Assembly (NCBI RefSeq): GCF_000002995.4
Contig: NW_025062475.1
Coordinates: 12,742,687-12,806,686, forward strand
From: Brugia malayi
Lineage: Eukaryota > Nematoda > Chromadorea > Rhabditida > Onchocercidae
Length of the DNA: 64,000 nt
Direction: 5' to 3'
Part shown: positions 25,542-37,892 of the stretch, one piece after another
Numbering within the stretch: position 1 is the first letter of the stretch
How the letters are laid out: each line of letters opens with the position of its first letter
Made by a program: the position numbers and the translations under genes
The notes under the pieces: generated by a model
What the model saw: only the letters and a program-made list of their open reading frames with translations
Database searches by the model: none
What the model was told of the DNA's origin: nothing

Positions 25542-28155
25542 ATGTTCTTCACTATACCTATGACACCAATTATTTGGCTCAATCTTTTGCTTTGCATCAT
25601 CTCTGAAAAAAATAAAACTTTCCCTATAATTAACCCCGATAAAAGTGATGAAATTATCACATATACTACTCATTCTGGCACCTCAAACAGCTTTGATATC
25701 CTCGATTACAACAGTTTTGAGCCATTATTTGGCTCAGAATTTCCATCCGATCCTTCGCAGTTGATTGATTTCGATCAGTTGAGTGAAATTGAGGATATAA
25801 GTAGCAAAGAATCGATACCCGAGATCACAAATGCTCCTCATCCTGGCTTTTCAAACAGCCATGGTTTGTTGGGCCACACTAATTTGGGCTCATTACTTGG
25901 TTCATATACAGATTCAAATAGGAATGTGTGGAGAGATGCTAATCCGATCTATTTTCACCAACTTACTCTTTCCCCAGATGACACAACCGATCAACACGGA
26001 AATGCTGAACAGAATAACATGGGCAAGAAACACTTCTCGGATAACTTGATTGTCCGCGACTACAGGGAAAATGAAGGATCAGAAACAAGTAATGGCAAAT
26101 TGCATTTTTACTTTCATCCAATCCATAAAATTAAACATATCTATCTCACTAAAACAAAAAATCTACAATTATCGATCGAAATTCCAGAAGTAACTTAAAA
26201 GTATAATTTTTACTTCAAATATGTGAGATGACGATATAGACAAATGCTTAGTACCTAAGATATTGAAATCTAAGTTATTTAGATACTCAAAGTGGAACTT
26301 CTTCGCCACTTAATGTCGACACCGATGACATTATTACATATATGCACTTACCTGGTTCACAACAAAATGCGGTTCCGATCTATTTTCACCAACTTACTCT
26401 TTCCTCGGACGACACATCCAGTCAACATGGAAATACTAAAGAGAGCAACATCGATAACAAACACTTCCTGAATAGCTTGAGTACCCACGACTGCAGGGGA
26501 AATACCAGTGAAGGATCAGAAACAGGTAATGATGAATTGCGCAACGATTTTTCGTTCTATCTCTTATAGTATTTCATTTTCATTAACAGCATGAAATTGT
26601 AGAAGTAATAACGAATCAAAAACCAAAACTCATTTCGCCGTTCAGAAGGCGATATTAAAAATATTATCATTGCTTAAAACATGTGAGAAGATAAGTAAAT
26701 AACTACTTGTTACCTAAGTTATTTAAAATTCGATATGATATTTTTTTTATGGCACTGACATTTTTGTGATTTTCACATTACTTAACTACAAAATGGTATA
26801 ATAGATTTATTAATTGCAAAAATACATTTTTTGACATGGATTTTTCAGATAACAAAAAGTATATTTGTCATTATCCCGGCTGTACTGTGATCACAAAAGA
26901 TTACAAAGAATATATAACACATAAGAAATCTCACGGTCAGCCCTTCATCTATGAATGCAAAGTGCCCAGTTGTGGACGGACATTCCACCATGGTTCATCA
27001 TTTCGCAATCACAAGCAAACGCATGAACCTCATCCTCAGTGCGAGGGTTGTGGCAAATTCTTTACCAGTAGGAATCAGCTACTGTATAATCACCAGAAGC
27101 ATTGCCAAACAAATTTTCGTTAGTTTGCAAATTTAGCAGAATTTTAAAAGTATATGTCAGCCTAAAGTAGAATGCATTGGAATATGTTATAAAACATTTG
27201 TGTCACAATGAAACGGAAAATTCATAATTACACTATTTTTGCAACTATATCTGAACATAGTTAAACAGCTTCTTACGATCTAAATTATTTGAATGAGATT
27301 TTGGTAATACTTTTATGATTTATCAGATTACTTAATTAGCTGTCGAACACTACAATAGAACAGTAACAAAAAAAATAACACGACAATTCTTAAGGCGAAC
27401 GAAGCTACGAATGCCTTTATCCCGGATGTACTATGATCACGAAAAATTACAAAGAATATGTAATACATAAAAAAACACATGGTCAACCCTTCATCTATGA
27501 ATGCAGAGTGTCCGGTTGCGAGCGAATATTCCAGCATAAATCATCATTTTGCAATCACAAGCAAACGCATGAACCTCATCATCAATGCAAGTGCTGTGGA
27601 AAATTCTTCAGCACCATGTATGGACTACAAAGACATAAGAAGCTCTGCCCAACAAAATTTCGTTAGTTTGCAAATTTAGCAAACTTTTGAGCACACATAT
27701 TAGCCTGAAATAAAATTGAAATGTGTTATGAAACATCCGTGATCGCTGAGTGACAATACAACAGAAAAATCTCAATTACATTTTTTGTTGTAGCTATACA
27801 CCAAGATAATTAAGCATCTTTTTGTGATCTAAATTATTTGAAAATCATACTGGAATGCTAATTACAAAAACAAATGTCAATTTTTTTAGATAGACAAGGT
27901 TATGAATGCCATTATCCTGGATGTGCTGTGATCTCGAAAAGTTACAACGATAATATAAAGCATAAAGAAACACACAATGGACCTTTCATCTATGAATGCA
28001 AAGTGCCCAGTTGTGGACGGGCATTCCACCATGAATCATCATTTTGCAATCACAAGCAAACGCATGAACCTCGTCCTCAGTGCGAGGGTTGTGGCAAATT
28101 CTTCATCAGTAGGAATGGACTGCATTGTCATAAAAAGAGCTGCAAATCCCGTTAG
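25542..28155 (+). CDS. Zinc-finger array unit 1: predicted secreted C2H2 protein with a fused first exon and three alternative ends
   Basis: Function unknown. Exon 1 is 25542-26088 and exon 2 is 26283-26525. Terminal exons 26849-27123 (type a), 27395-27666 (type b) and 27890-28155 (type c) each start in the same phase and each end in TAG, so exon 2 can join any one of them; with type a the protein is 354 aa. The start MFFTIPMTPIIWLNLLLC looks like a signal peptide. The middle is acidic (LIDFDQLSEIEDIS). Each end has two C-x4-C-x12-H-x3-H fingers and a third finger ending H-x3-C. Exon 1 here runs from its usual DAN directly into PIYFHQLTLS, which is exon 2 sequence in other units, so the protein carries that segment twice. 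The second half of the type c exon matches type d of later units. Splicing is inferred from phase, not observed. Confidence 0.72.
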
Positions 28156-29974
28156 TTTCCAAATTTAGCAAAATTTTAAACAGATATGTCAACCTGAAAT
28201 AGAATGTGTGTGAAATGTATTATGAAACATTTGCGCGAACGCTGGGTGACAATACAAAATTCATTAGACACACTCATTAAGATGCTATATATTTTTTTTT
28301 GCACTCAGTACTACTACACACGACCTAAGAATCAATTGCTTAAAAATGTGTTGACAGTGGTGACAATGGCGCTTCAATATACAAACATCAACAAACATTG
28401 AAAATATCCTTTCACTCTTAATCAAATTGTTTTATTTTCCTAATTCGTGGAACGTATGCGGAAAAGCATATTATTCTATCCACAAAGCCAAACTACGACA
28501 AACTGCAATAATTTTTTTTTGGCGTTATAAAATTAAAAATTTTCATTCTAGAAAATGAGACACAATTTGGGCATTCTTCGCATGCATGAGAAAAGAGCGT
28601 AACAATCGGACGTTTTCGAGGCATCAGAATGCGGTGGCCAATTTATAATTTTATTTTATCATTGTGTTTTATAATATTTCATCTTTATTTAATATTCCAT
28701 GAATATCACAGAAATGCATAAATGTACTAATTGGCAATAAAATTCGGGGGCAAGCATTTAAATGTACAAAATGCGTTCACAACTGAAATAAACGATTTGT
28801 TATGCAAAAAACCAACATGAAAAAGCATCATAAATGAGAAGCTAAAAATTTATAACAAAAATTGGCATCACGAAGTGGTTTTAAGCAAAGAAATGGTTTT
28901 TTTTCCTATATATATGAAAATTATAAGAAAAAATTTTCCACCTATAATTTAGCCTAACCTTAACATTCAAAATAAATGGCAGATATTATGTTTAATGAAA
29001 AAATTTCCCCGGGTATCCGACACTAAAAAATTTTGTAAGTTAATCGTTGAAAAGTGAATGTAGAAAAACATCAAAGATTTACAATCATCACAAGAACAAT
29101 ATTACTTTCCTATATATGAAAGGTACTGTTTCATATCTAATACAGAAGGTGACAAAACCAACATTTATCATCAAAATCAAAATTGTCGTCAAAAAGAGCA
29201 ACAAATGTGCAGTTATTCCAATAAAATATGCAATTTTTCATGTAATCATATCATATGGAAAAGGATTAGGATGACATTTGCATTTGAGCCTAGGGTTAGG
29301 CTTAGGATGATACCTATACTTACACCATTAGAAGCTGCAACATTTTTCTCTTCATTATCACTCGCTCAGATGTATTATAACCATTCAATATACTATATTT
29401 TATTAAACAAAGCAGACAGGATTATTTAATACTGCACAATTGATTAAATATTTCACCATACGATGACATTTAATCCCAGCTATTCATCAATTTCATTTAT
29501 GCAAATGTTACTCCATTTTGTCAACCAAACTTTTGAAAATTGTCCCATCTTTTCAAACATCGCTTATGTTGAAATTCTTTTTGATAATAGCAGTGGAATA
29601 TGTCAAAAAGCAATAATTAGCAAATTTCAGGTGATGCGTCCATCCGACGAAGTTCCCATCAGTGATATTATCAATAGGTGTGTGGATGCGACTTTATTAA
29701 ATGAACCCATTAAATCGAAAATGATTAGAATCTCATTCCTCACGTCGTATTACTGAAATGATGGAACAATATCCTTCCTAAGTAATCCTTTCGGATTCAA
29801 AAGAGCATTCATAAACTACCAGTTGGGCGAGAGAAAAACGAAAATGTAAAAGAAAAAAAAAAAAAAAACGATAAACAACAGGCAGATTAAAAACTGTTTG
29901 AACCTTTGATCTTTAATTGAAATAAAAAGCTTTCATTTGAATATTTCTGTCATTTCATAAAATTCTGTCCCATC
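28156..29974. other. Inter-unit spacer of the zinc-finger array
   Basis: Spacer between units, repeated at 32308-34115, 36074-37892, 39850-41665, 43624-45441 and 47399-49217. It holds the 3' flank of one unit and the probable promoter of the next. Open frames that recur in each spacer (65, 74, 75 and 97 codons) look conserved only because the units are homogenised: the 97-codon frame at 29463-29756 is broken in the diverged equivalent before unit 1. A short degenerate TTAGGC-like stretch lies at 29289-29309. An A run at about 29851-29868 varies slightly in length between copies. Confidence 0.7.
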
Positions 29975-32307
29975 ATGTTCTTCACTGTATCTATAACACC
30001 AATCATCTGGTTCAATCTTCTGCTTTGCATCGCTTCTAATAAAAATGAAACTTCCCATCTACCTAATTTTGGTGCTGCTGATAAAATTGTTACAAATAAT
30101 ACTTATTCTGATATCTCAGACAGCTTTGATTACAACAATTTTGAGCCATTGTTTGGCTCAGAATTTCCATCCGATCCTTCGCAGTTGATTGATTTCGATC
30201 AGTTGAGTGAAATTGAGGATATAAGTAGCAAAGAATCGATACCCGAGATCACAAATGCTCCTCATCCTGGCTTTTCAAACAGCCATGGTTTGTTGGGTCG
30301 CACTAATTTGGGCTCATTACTTGGTTCATATACAGATTCAAATAGGAATGTGTGGAGAGATGCTAATGGAGAATTAAAAACAAATGATGATAAAGCACGA
30401 TATCCTATCATTAGAGGTGAGACTTTTGCTTCAAATGTGTGAAAAGTGAACAGCTTCTTGTGATCTAAGTTATTTAGATGCTCAAAGTGAAACTTCTTCG
30501 CCACTTAATGTCGACACCGATGACATTATTACATATATGCACTTACCTGGTTCACAACAAAATGCGGTTCCGATCTATTTTCACCAACTTACTCTTTCCC
30601 CAGATGACACATCCGATCAACACGGAAATGCTGAACAGAACAATATGGGCAATAAGCACTTCTCGGATAACTTGATTGTCCCCGACTACAGGGAAAATAC
30701 CAATGAACGATCAGAAACAGGTAATGACAAATTACATAACGATTTCTCGCTCTATCTTTTATAGTTCTTTATTTTCATCAGCAGCATGAAATTGATGAAG
30801 CGACATTAAAAGTATGGTTTTTACTTTATATATGTGAGAAGATAAATAAACTTTCTATCTAAGTTATTCAAAATGCAATATGATACTTTTTTTTATGGCA
30901 CTGACATTTTTGTGATTTTCACATTACTTAACTACAAAATGGTGTAATAGATTTATTAATTGCAAAAATACATTTTTTGACATGGATTTTTCAGATAACA
31001 AAAAGTATATTTGTCATTATCCCGGCTGTACTGTGTTCACAAAAGATTACAAAGAATATATAACACATAAGAAATCTCACGGTCAGCCCTTCATCTATGA
31101 ATGCAAAGTGCCCAGTTGTGGACGGACATTCCACCATGGTTCATCATTTCGCAATCACAAGCAAACGCATGAACCTCATCCTCAGTGCGAGGGTTGTGGC
31201 AAATTCTTTACCAGTAGGAATCAGCTACTGTATAATCACCAGAAGCATTGCCAAACAAATTTTCGTTAGTTTGCAAATTTAGCAGAATTTTAAAAGTATA
31301 TGTCAGCCTAAAGTAGAATGCATTGGAATATGTTATAAAACATTTGTGTCACAATGAAACGGAAAATTCATAATTACACTATTTTTGCAACTATATCTGA
31401 ACATAGTTAAACAGCTTCTTACGATCTAAATTATTTGAATGAGATTTTGGTAATACTTTTATGATTTATCAGATTACTTAATTAGCTGTCGAACACTACA
31501 ATAGAACAGTAACAAAAAAAATAACACGACAATTCTTAAGGCGAACGAAGCTACGAATGCCTTTATCCCGGATGTACTATGATCACGAAAAATTACAAAG
31601 AATATGTAATACATAAAAAAACACATGGTCAACCCTTCATCTATGAATGCAGAGTGTCCGGTTGCGAGCGAATATTCCAGCATAAATCATCATTTTGCAA
31701 TCACAAGCAAACGCATGAACCTCATCATCAATGCAAGTGCTGTGGAAAATTCTTCAGCACCATGTATGGACTACAAAGACATAAGAAGCTCTGCCCAACA
31801 AAATTTCGTTAGTTTGCAAATTTAGCAAACTTTTGAGCACACATATTAGCCTGAAATAAAATTGAAATGTGTTATGAAACATCCGTGATCGCTGAGTGAC
31901 AATACAACAGAAAAATCTCAATTACATTTTTTGTTGTAGCTATACACCAAGATAATTAAGCATCTTTTTGTGATCTAAATTATTTGAAAATCATACTGGA
32001 ATGCTAATTACAAAAACAAATGTCAATTTTTTTAGATAAACAAGGTTATGAATGCCTTTATCCTGGATGTGCTGTGATCTCGAAAAGTTACAACGATAAT
32101 ATAAAGCATAAAGAAACACACAATGGACCTTTCATCTATGAATGCAAAGTGCCCAGTTGTGGGCGGACATTCCACCATGAATCATCATTTCGCAGTCACA
32201 AGAAGACACATAAACCTCATCCTCAGTGCGAGGGTTGTGGCAAATTCTTTTACCGTATGGATGTACTGAAGTCTCACAAGAAAGTGTGCTCCAGAGCTCC
32301 TCGTTAG
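29975..32307 (+). CDS. Zinc-finger array unit 2: three alternative terminal exons
   Basis: Exon 1 is 29975-30416 (signal-peptide-like MFFTVSITPIIWFNLLLC, then acidic region). Exon 2 is 30478-30720. The exon 1/2 join is phase 1 across ATTAGAG/GTGAG and TTATTTAG/ATGC, giving PIIRDAQSETSSPL. Exon 2 ends phase 1 at ACAG/GTAATG. Terminal exons: type a 30995-31269, type b 31541-31812 and type c 32036-32307, giving 319, 318 and 318 aa. Type c here is complete in its own form (third finger CEGCGKFFYRMDVLKSH), unlike the hybrid in unit 1. This unit is the clearest example of the three-ended arrangement. Cellular role unknown. Confidence 0.75.
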
Positions 32308-34115
32308 TTTTCCAAAGTTAACAAAACTTATGTCACCTTAAAATAAAGTAGGTGTGAAATGTGTTATGAAAGATTTGTGACCGTTGAGTGACAATACAAA
32401 ATTCATTAGACACACTCATTAAGATGCTATATATTTTTTTTTGCACTCAGTACTACTACACACGACCTAAGAATCAATTGCTTAAAAATGTGTTGACAGT
32501 GGTGACAATGGCGCTTCAATATACAAACATCAACAAACATTGAAAATATCCTTTCACTCTTAATCAAATTGTTTTATTTTCCTAATTCGTGGAACGTATG
32601 CGGAAAAGCATATTATTCTATCCACAAAGCCAAACTACGACAAACTGCAATAATTTTTTTTTGGCGTTATAAAATTAAAAATTTTCATTCTAGAAAATGA
32701 GACACAATTTGGGCATTCTTCGCATGCATGAGAAAAGAGCGTAACAATCGGACGTTTTCGAGGCATCAGAATGCGGTGGCCAATTTATAATTTTATTTTA
32801 TCATTGTGTTTTATAATATTTCATCTTTATTTAATATTCCATGAATATCACAGAAATGCATAAATGTACTAATTGGCAATAAAATTCGGGGGCAAGCATT
32901 TAAATGTACAAAATGCGTTCACAACTGAAATAAACGATTTGTTATGCAAAAAACCAACATGAAAAAGCATCATAAATGAGAAGCTAAAAATTTATAACAA
33001 AAATTGGCATCACGAAGTGGTTTTAAGCAAAGAAATGGTTTTTTTTCCTATATATATGAAAATTATAAGAAAAAATTTTCCACCTATAATTTAGCCTAAC
33101 CTTAACATTCAAAATAAATGGCAGATATTATGTTTAATGAAAAAATTTCCCCGGGTATCCGACACTAAAAAATTTTGTAAGTTAATCGTTGAAAAGTGAA
33201 TGTAGAAAAACATCAAAGATTTACAATCATCACAAGAACAATATTACTTTCCTATATATGAAAGGTACTGTTTCATATCTAATACAGAAGGTGACAAAAC
33301 CAACATTTATCATCAAAATCAAAATTGTCGTCAAAAAGAGCAACAAATGTGCAGTTATTCCAATAAAATATGCAATTTTTCATGTAATCATATCATATGG
33401 AAAAGGATTAGGATGACATTTGCATTTGAGCCTAGGGTTAGGCTTAGGATGATACCTATACTTACACCATTAGAAGCTGCAACATTTTTCTCTTCATTAT
33501 CACTCGCTCAGATGTATTATAACCATTCAATATACTATATTTTATTAAACAAAGCAGACAGGATTATTTAATACTGCACAATTGATTAAATATTTCACCA
33601 TACGATGACATTTAATCCCAGCTATTCATCAATTTCATTTATGCAAATGTTACTCCATTTTGTCAACCAAACTTTTGAAAATTGTCCCATCTTTTCAAAC
33701 ATCGCTTATGTTGAAATTCTTTTTGATAATAGCAGTGGAATATGTCAAAAAGCAATAATTAGCAAATTTCAGGTGATGCGTCCATCCGACGAAGTTCCCA
33801 TCAGTGATATTATCAATAGGTGTGTGGATGCGACTTTATTAAATGAACCCATTAAATCGAAAATGATTAGAATCTCATTCCTCACGTCGTATTACTGAAA
33901 TGATGGAACAATATCCTTCCTAAGTAATCCTTTCGGATTCAAAAGAGCATTCATAAACTACCAGTTGGGCGAGAGAAAAACGAAAATGTAAAAGAAAAAA
34001 AAAAAAAAACGATAAACAACAGGCAGATTAAAAACTGTTTGAACCTTTGATCTTTAATTGAAATAAAAAGCTTTCATTTGAATATTTCTGTCATTTCATA
34101 AAATTCTGTCCCATC

Positions 34116-36073
34116 ATGTTCTTCACTGTATCTATAACACCAATCATCTGGTTCAATCTTCTGCTTTGCATCGCTTCTAATAAAAATGAAACTTCCCATC
34201 TACCTAATTTTGGTGCTGCTGATAAAATTGTTACAAATAATACTTATTCTGATATCTCAGACAGCTTTGATTACAACAATTTTGAGCCATTGTTTGGCTC
34301 AGAATTTCCATCCGATCCTTCGCAGTTGATTGATTTCGATCAGTTGAGTGAAATTGAGGATATAAGTAGCAAAGAATCGATACCCGAGATCACAAATGCT
34401 CCTCATCCTGGCTTTTCAAACAGCCATGGTTTGTTGGGTCGCACTAATTTGGGCTCATTACTTGGTTCATATACAGATTCAAATAGGAATGTGTGGAGAG
34501 ATGCTAATGGAGAATTAAAAACAAATGATGATAAAGCACGATATCCTATCATTAGAGGTGAGACTTTTGCTTCAAATGTGTGAAAAGTGAACAGCTTCTT
34601 GTGATCTAAGTTATTTAGATGCTCAAAGTGAAACTTCTTCGCCACTTAATGTCGACACCGATGACATTATTACATATATGCACTTACCTGGTTCACAACA
34701 AAATGCGGTTCCGATCTATTTTCACCAACTTACTCTTTCCCCAGATGACACATCCGATCAACACGGAAATGCTGAACAGAACAATATGGGCAATAAGCAC
34801 TTCTCGGATAACTTGATTGTCCCCGACTACAGGGAAAATACCAATGAACGATCAGAAACAGGTAATGACAAATTACATAACGATTTCTCGCTCTATCTTT
34901 TATAGTTCTTTATTTTCATCAGCAGCATGAAATTGATGAAGCGACATTAAAAGTATGGTTTTTACTTTATATATGTGAGAAGATAAATAAACTTTCTATC
35001 TAAGTTATTCAAAATGCAATATGATACTTTTTTTTATGGCACTGACATTTTTGTGATTTTCACATTACTTAACTACAAAATGGTGTAATAGATTTATTAA
35101 TTGCAAAAATACATTTTTTGACATGGATTTTTCAGATAACAAAAAGTATATTTGTCATTATCCCGGCTGTACTGTGATCACAAAAGATTACAAAGAATAT
35201 ATAACACATAAGAAATCTCACGGTCAGCCCTTCATCTATGAATGCAAAGTGCCCGGTTGTGGGAAGACATTCCACCATGATTCATCATTTCGCAATCACA
35301 AACAGATGCATGAACCTAATCCTCAGTGCGAGGGCTGTGGCAAATTCTTCGCCACCAGGAATGCACTGTGTCGTCATAAGAGGATCTGCCAAACAAAATC
35401 TCGTTAGTTTGCAAATTTAACAAAAAAAAAAATTCATATGTGAGTCTAAAATGGAGTGCCTGTGAAATGAACTATGGAGCACCTGTTGGACCAAGATAGT
35501 TGATACAACGGAAAATTCACAATTACATTTTGTTGCAAGGCTGTTGAAAGTTCAATAACTCTAAGGAGAAAAAGAAATCCCCAAGATTTTAGCTACTCTA
35601 TTTACCAAAACTTATATCCAATGCAAGATCGATACATATATATGCTCAAAAATAATTAAGCAATTTCTTTTTCGTGATCTAAATTATTTGAAATGGAATG
35701 TATTTCACTGAAGTAATATTTTTATGGTTTATTAGATTACTTAATTAGCTGCCAAACACCATAATAAAATACCAATTGCAAAAACAAATATATTAAAAGT
35801 TTTTTAGACAAACAAAGCTACAAATGTCTCTATCCTGGGTGTGCTGTGATCGCGAAAAGTTACAACGAATATATAACACATAGGAAGACACATGGTCAGC
35901 CCTTCATCTATGAATGCAGAGTGCCCGATTGTGGGCGAACATTCGACTATGAACCATCATTTTGCAATCACAAGCAAACGCATGAACCTCGTCCTCAGTG
36001 CGAGGGTTGTGGCAAATTCTTCATCAGTAGGAATGGACTGCATTGTCATAAAAAGAGCTGCAAATCCCGTTAG
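34116..36073 (+). CDS. Zinc-finger array unit 3: two alternative terminal exons
   Basis: Exons 34116-34557 and 34619-34861, then type a 35136-35407 (318 aa) or type d 35808-36073 (316 aa). It lacks types b and c. Type a differs from unit 2 in finger 2 and finger 3: it has CGKTFHHDSSFRNH and CGKFFATRNALCRH where unit 2 has CGRTFHHGSSFRNH and a 13-residue loop in finger 3. Type d finger 1 reads CLYPGCAVIAKSYNEYITH. Between the two ends lie 400 bp with no open finger exon. Confidence 0.74.
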
Positions 36074-37892
36074 TTTCCAAATTTAGCAAAATTTTAAACA
36101 GATATGTCAACCTGAAATAGAATGTGTGTGAAATGTATTATGAAACATTTGCGCGAACGCTGGGTGACAATACAAAATTCATTAGACACACTCATTAAGA
36201 TGCTATATATTTTTTTTTGCACTCAGTACTACTACACACGACCTAAGAATCAATTGCTTAAAAATGTGTTGACAGTGGTGACAATGGCGCTTCAATATAC
36301 AAACATCAACAAACATTGAAAATATCCTTTCACTCTTAATCAAATTGTTTTATTTTCCTAATTCGTGGAACGTATGCGGAAAAGCATATTATTCTATCCA
36401 CAAAGCCAAACTACGACAAACTGCAATAATTTTTTTTTGGCGTTATAAAATTAAAAATTTTCATTCTAGAAAATGAGACACAATTTGGGCATTCTTCGCA
36501 TGCATGAGAAAAGAGCGTAACAATCGGACGTTTTCGAGGCATCAGAATGCGGTGGCCAATTTATAATTTTATTTTATCATTGTGTTTTATAATATTTCAT
36601 CTTTATTTAATATTCCATGAATATCACAGAAATGCATAAATGTACTAATTGGCAATAAAATTCGGGGGCAAGCATTTAAATGTACAAAATGCGTTCACAA
36701 CTGAAATAAACGATTTGTTATGCAAAAAACCAACATGAAAAAGCATCATAAATGAGAAGCTAAAAATTTATAACAAAAATTGGCATCACGAAGTGGTTTT
36801 AAGCAAAGAAATGGTTTTTTTTCCTATATATATGAAAATTATAAGAAAAAATTTTCCACCTATAATTTAGCCTAACCTTAACATTCAAAATAAATGGCAG
36901 ATATTATGTTTAATGAAAAAATTTCCCCGGGTATCCGACACTAAAAAATTTTGTAAGTTAATCGTTGAAAAGTGAATGTAGAAAAACATCAAAGATTTAC
37001 AATCATCACAAGAACAATATTACTTTCCTATATATGAAAGGTACTGTTTCATATCTAATACAGAAGGTGACAAAACCAACATTTATCATCAAAATCAAAA
37101 TTGTCGTCAAAAAGAGCAACAAATGTGCAGTTATTCCAATAAAATATGCAATTTTTCATGTAATCATATCATATGGAAAAGGATTAGGATGACATTTGCA
37201 TTTGAGCCTAGGGTTAGGCTTAGGATGATACCTATACTTACACCATTAGAAGCTGCAACATTTTTCTCTTCATTATCACTCGCTCAGATGTATTATAACC
37301 ATTCAATATACTATATTTTATTAAACAAAGCAGACAGGATTATTTAATACTGCACAATTGATTAAATATTTCACCATACGATGACATTTAATCCCAGCTA
37401 TTCATCAATTTCATTTATGCAAATGTTACTCCATTTTGTCAACCAAACTTTTGAAAATTGTCCCATCTTTTCAAACATCGCTTATGTTGAAATTCTTTTT
37501 GATAATAGCAGTGGAATATGTCAAAAAGCAATAATTAGCAAATTTCAGGTGATGCGTCCATCCGACGAAGTTCCCATCAGTGATATTATCAATAGGTGTG
37601 TGGATGCGACTTTATTAAATGAACCCATTAAATCGAAAATGATTAGAATCTCATTCCTCACGTCGTATTACTGAAATGATGGAACAATATCCTTCCTAAG
37701 TAATCCTTTCGGATTCAAAAGAGCATTCATAAACTACCAGTTGGGCGAGAGAAAAACGAAAATGTAAAAGAAAAAAAAAAAAAAAACGATAAACAACAGG
37801 CAGATTAAAAACTGTTTGAACCTTTGATCTTTAATTGAAATAAAAAGCTTTCATTTGAATATTTCTGTCATTTCATAAAATTCTGTCCCATC

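Noticed and set aside
29047..29429. 75- and 74-codon overlapping frames in the spacers
   Set aside because: Frames overlap each other, one is lost in spacers before units 5 and 6 through single-base changes, and neither has a recognisable motif.
29463..29756. 97-codon open frame repeated in each array spacer
   Set aside because: Its repeated presence reflects unit homogenisation. The diverged homologous sequence before unit 1 (about 24970-25240) is full of stops and indels, so no coding constraint is visible.
30262..30504. Minus-strand 80-codon frame repeated in the units
   Set aside because: It is the reverse strand of the exon 1/exon 2 region, which has strong coding and splice support on the plus strand.
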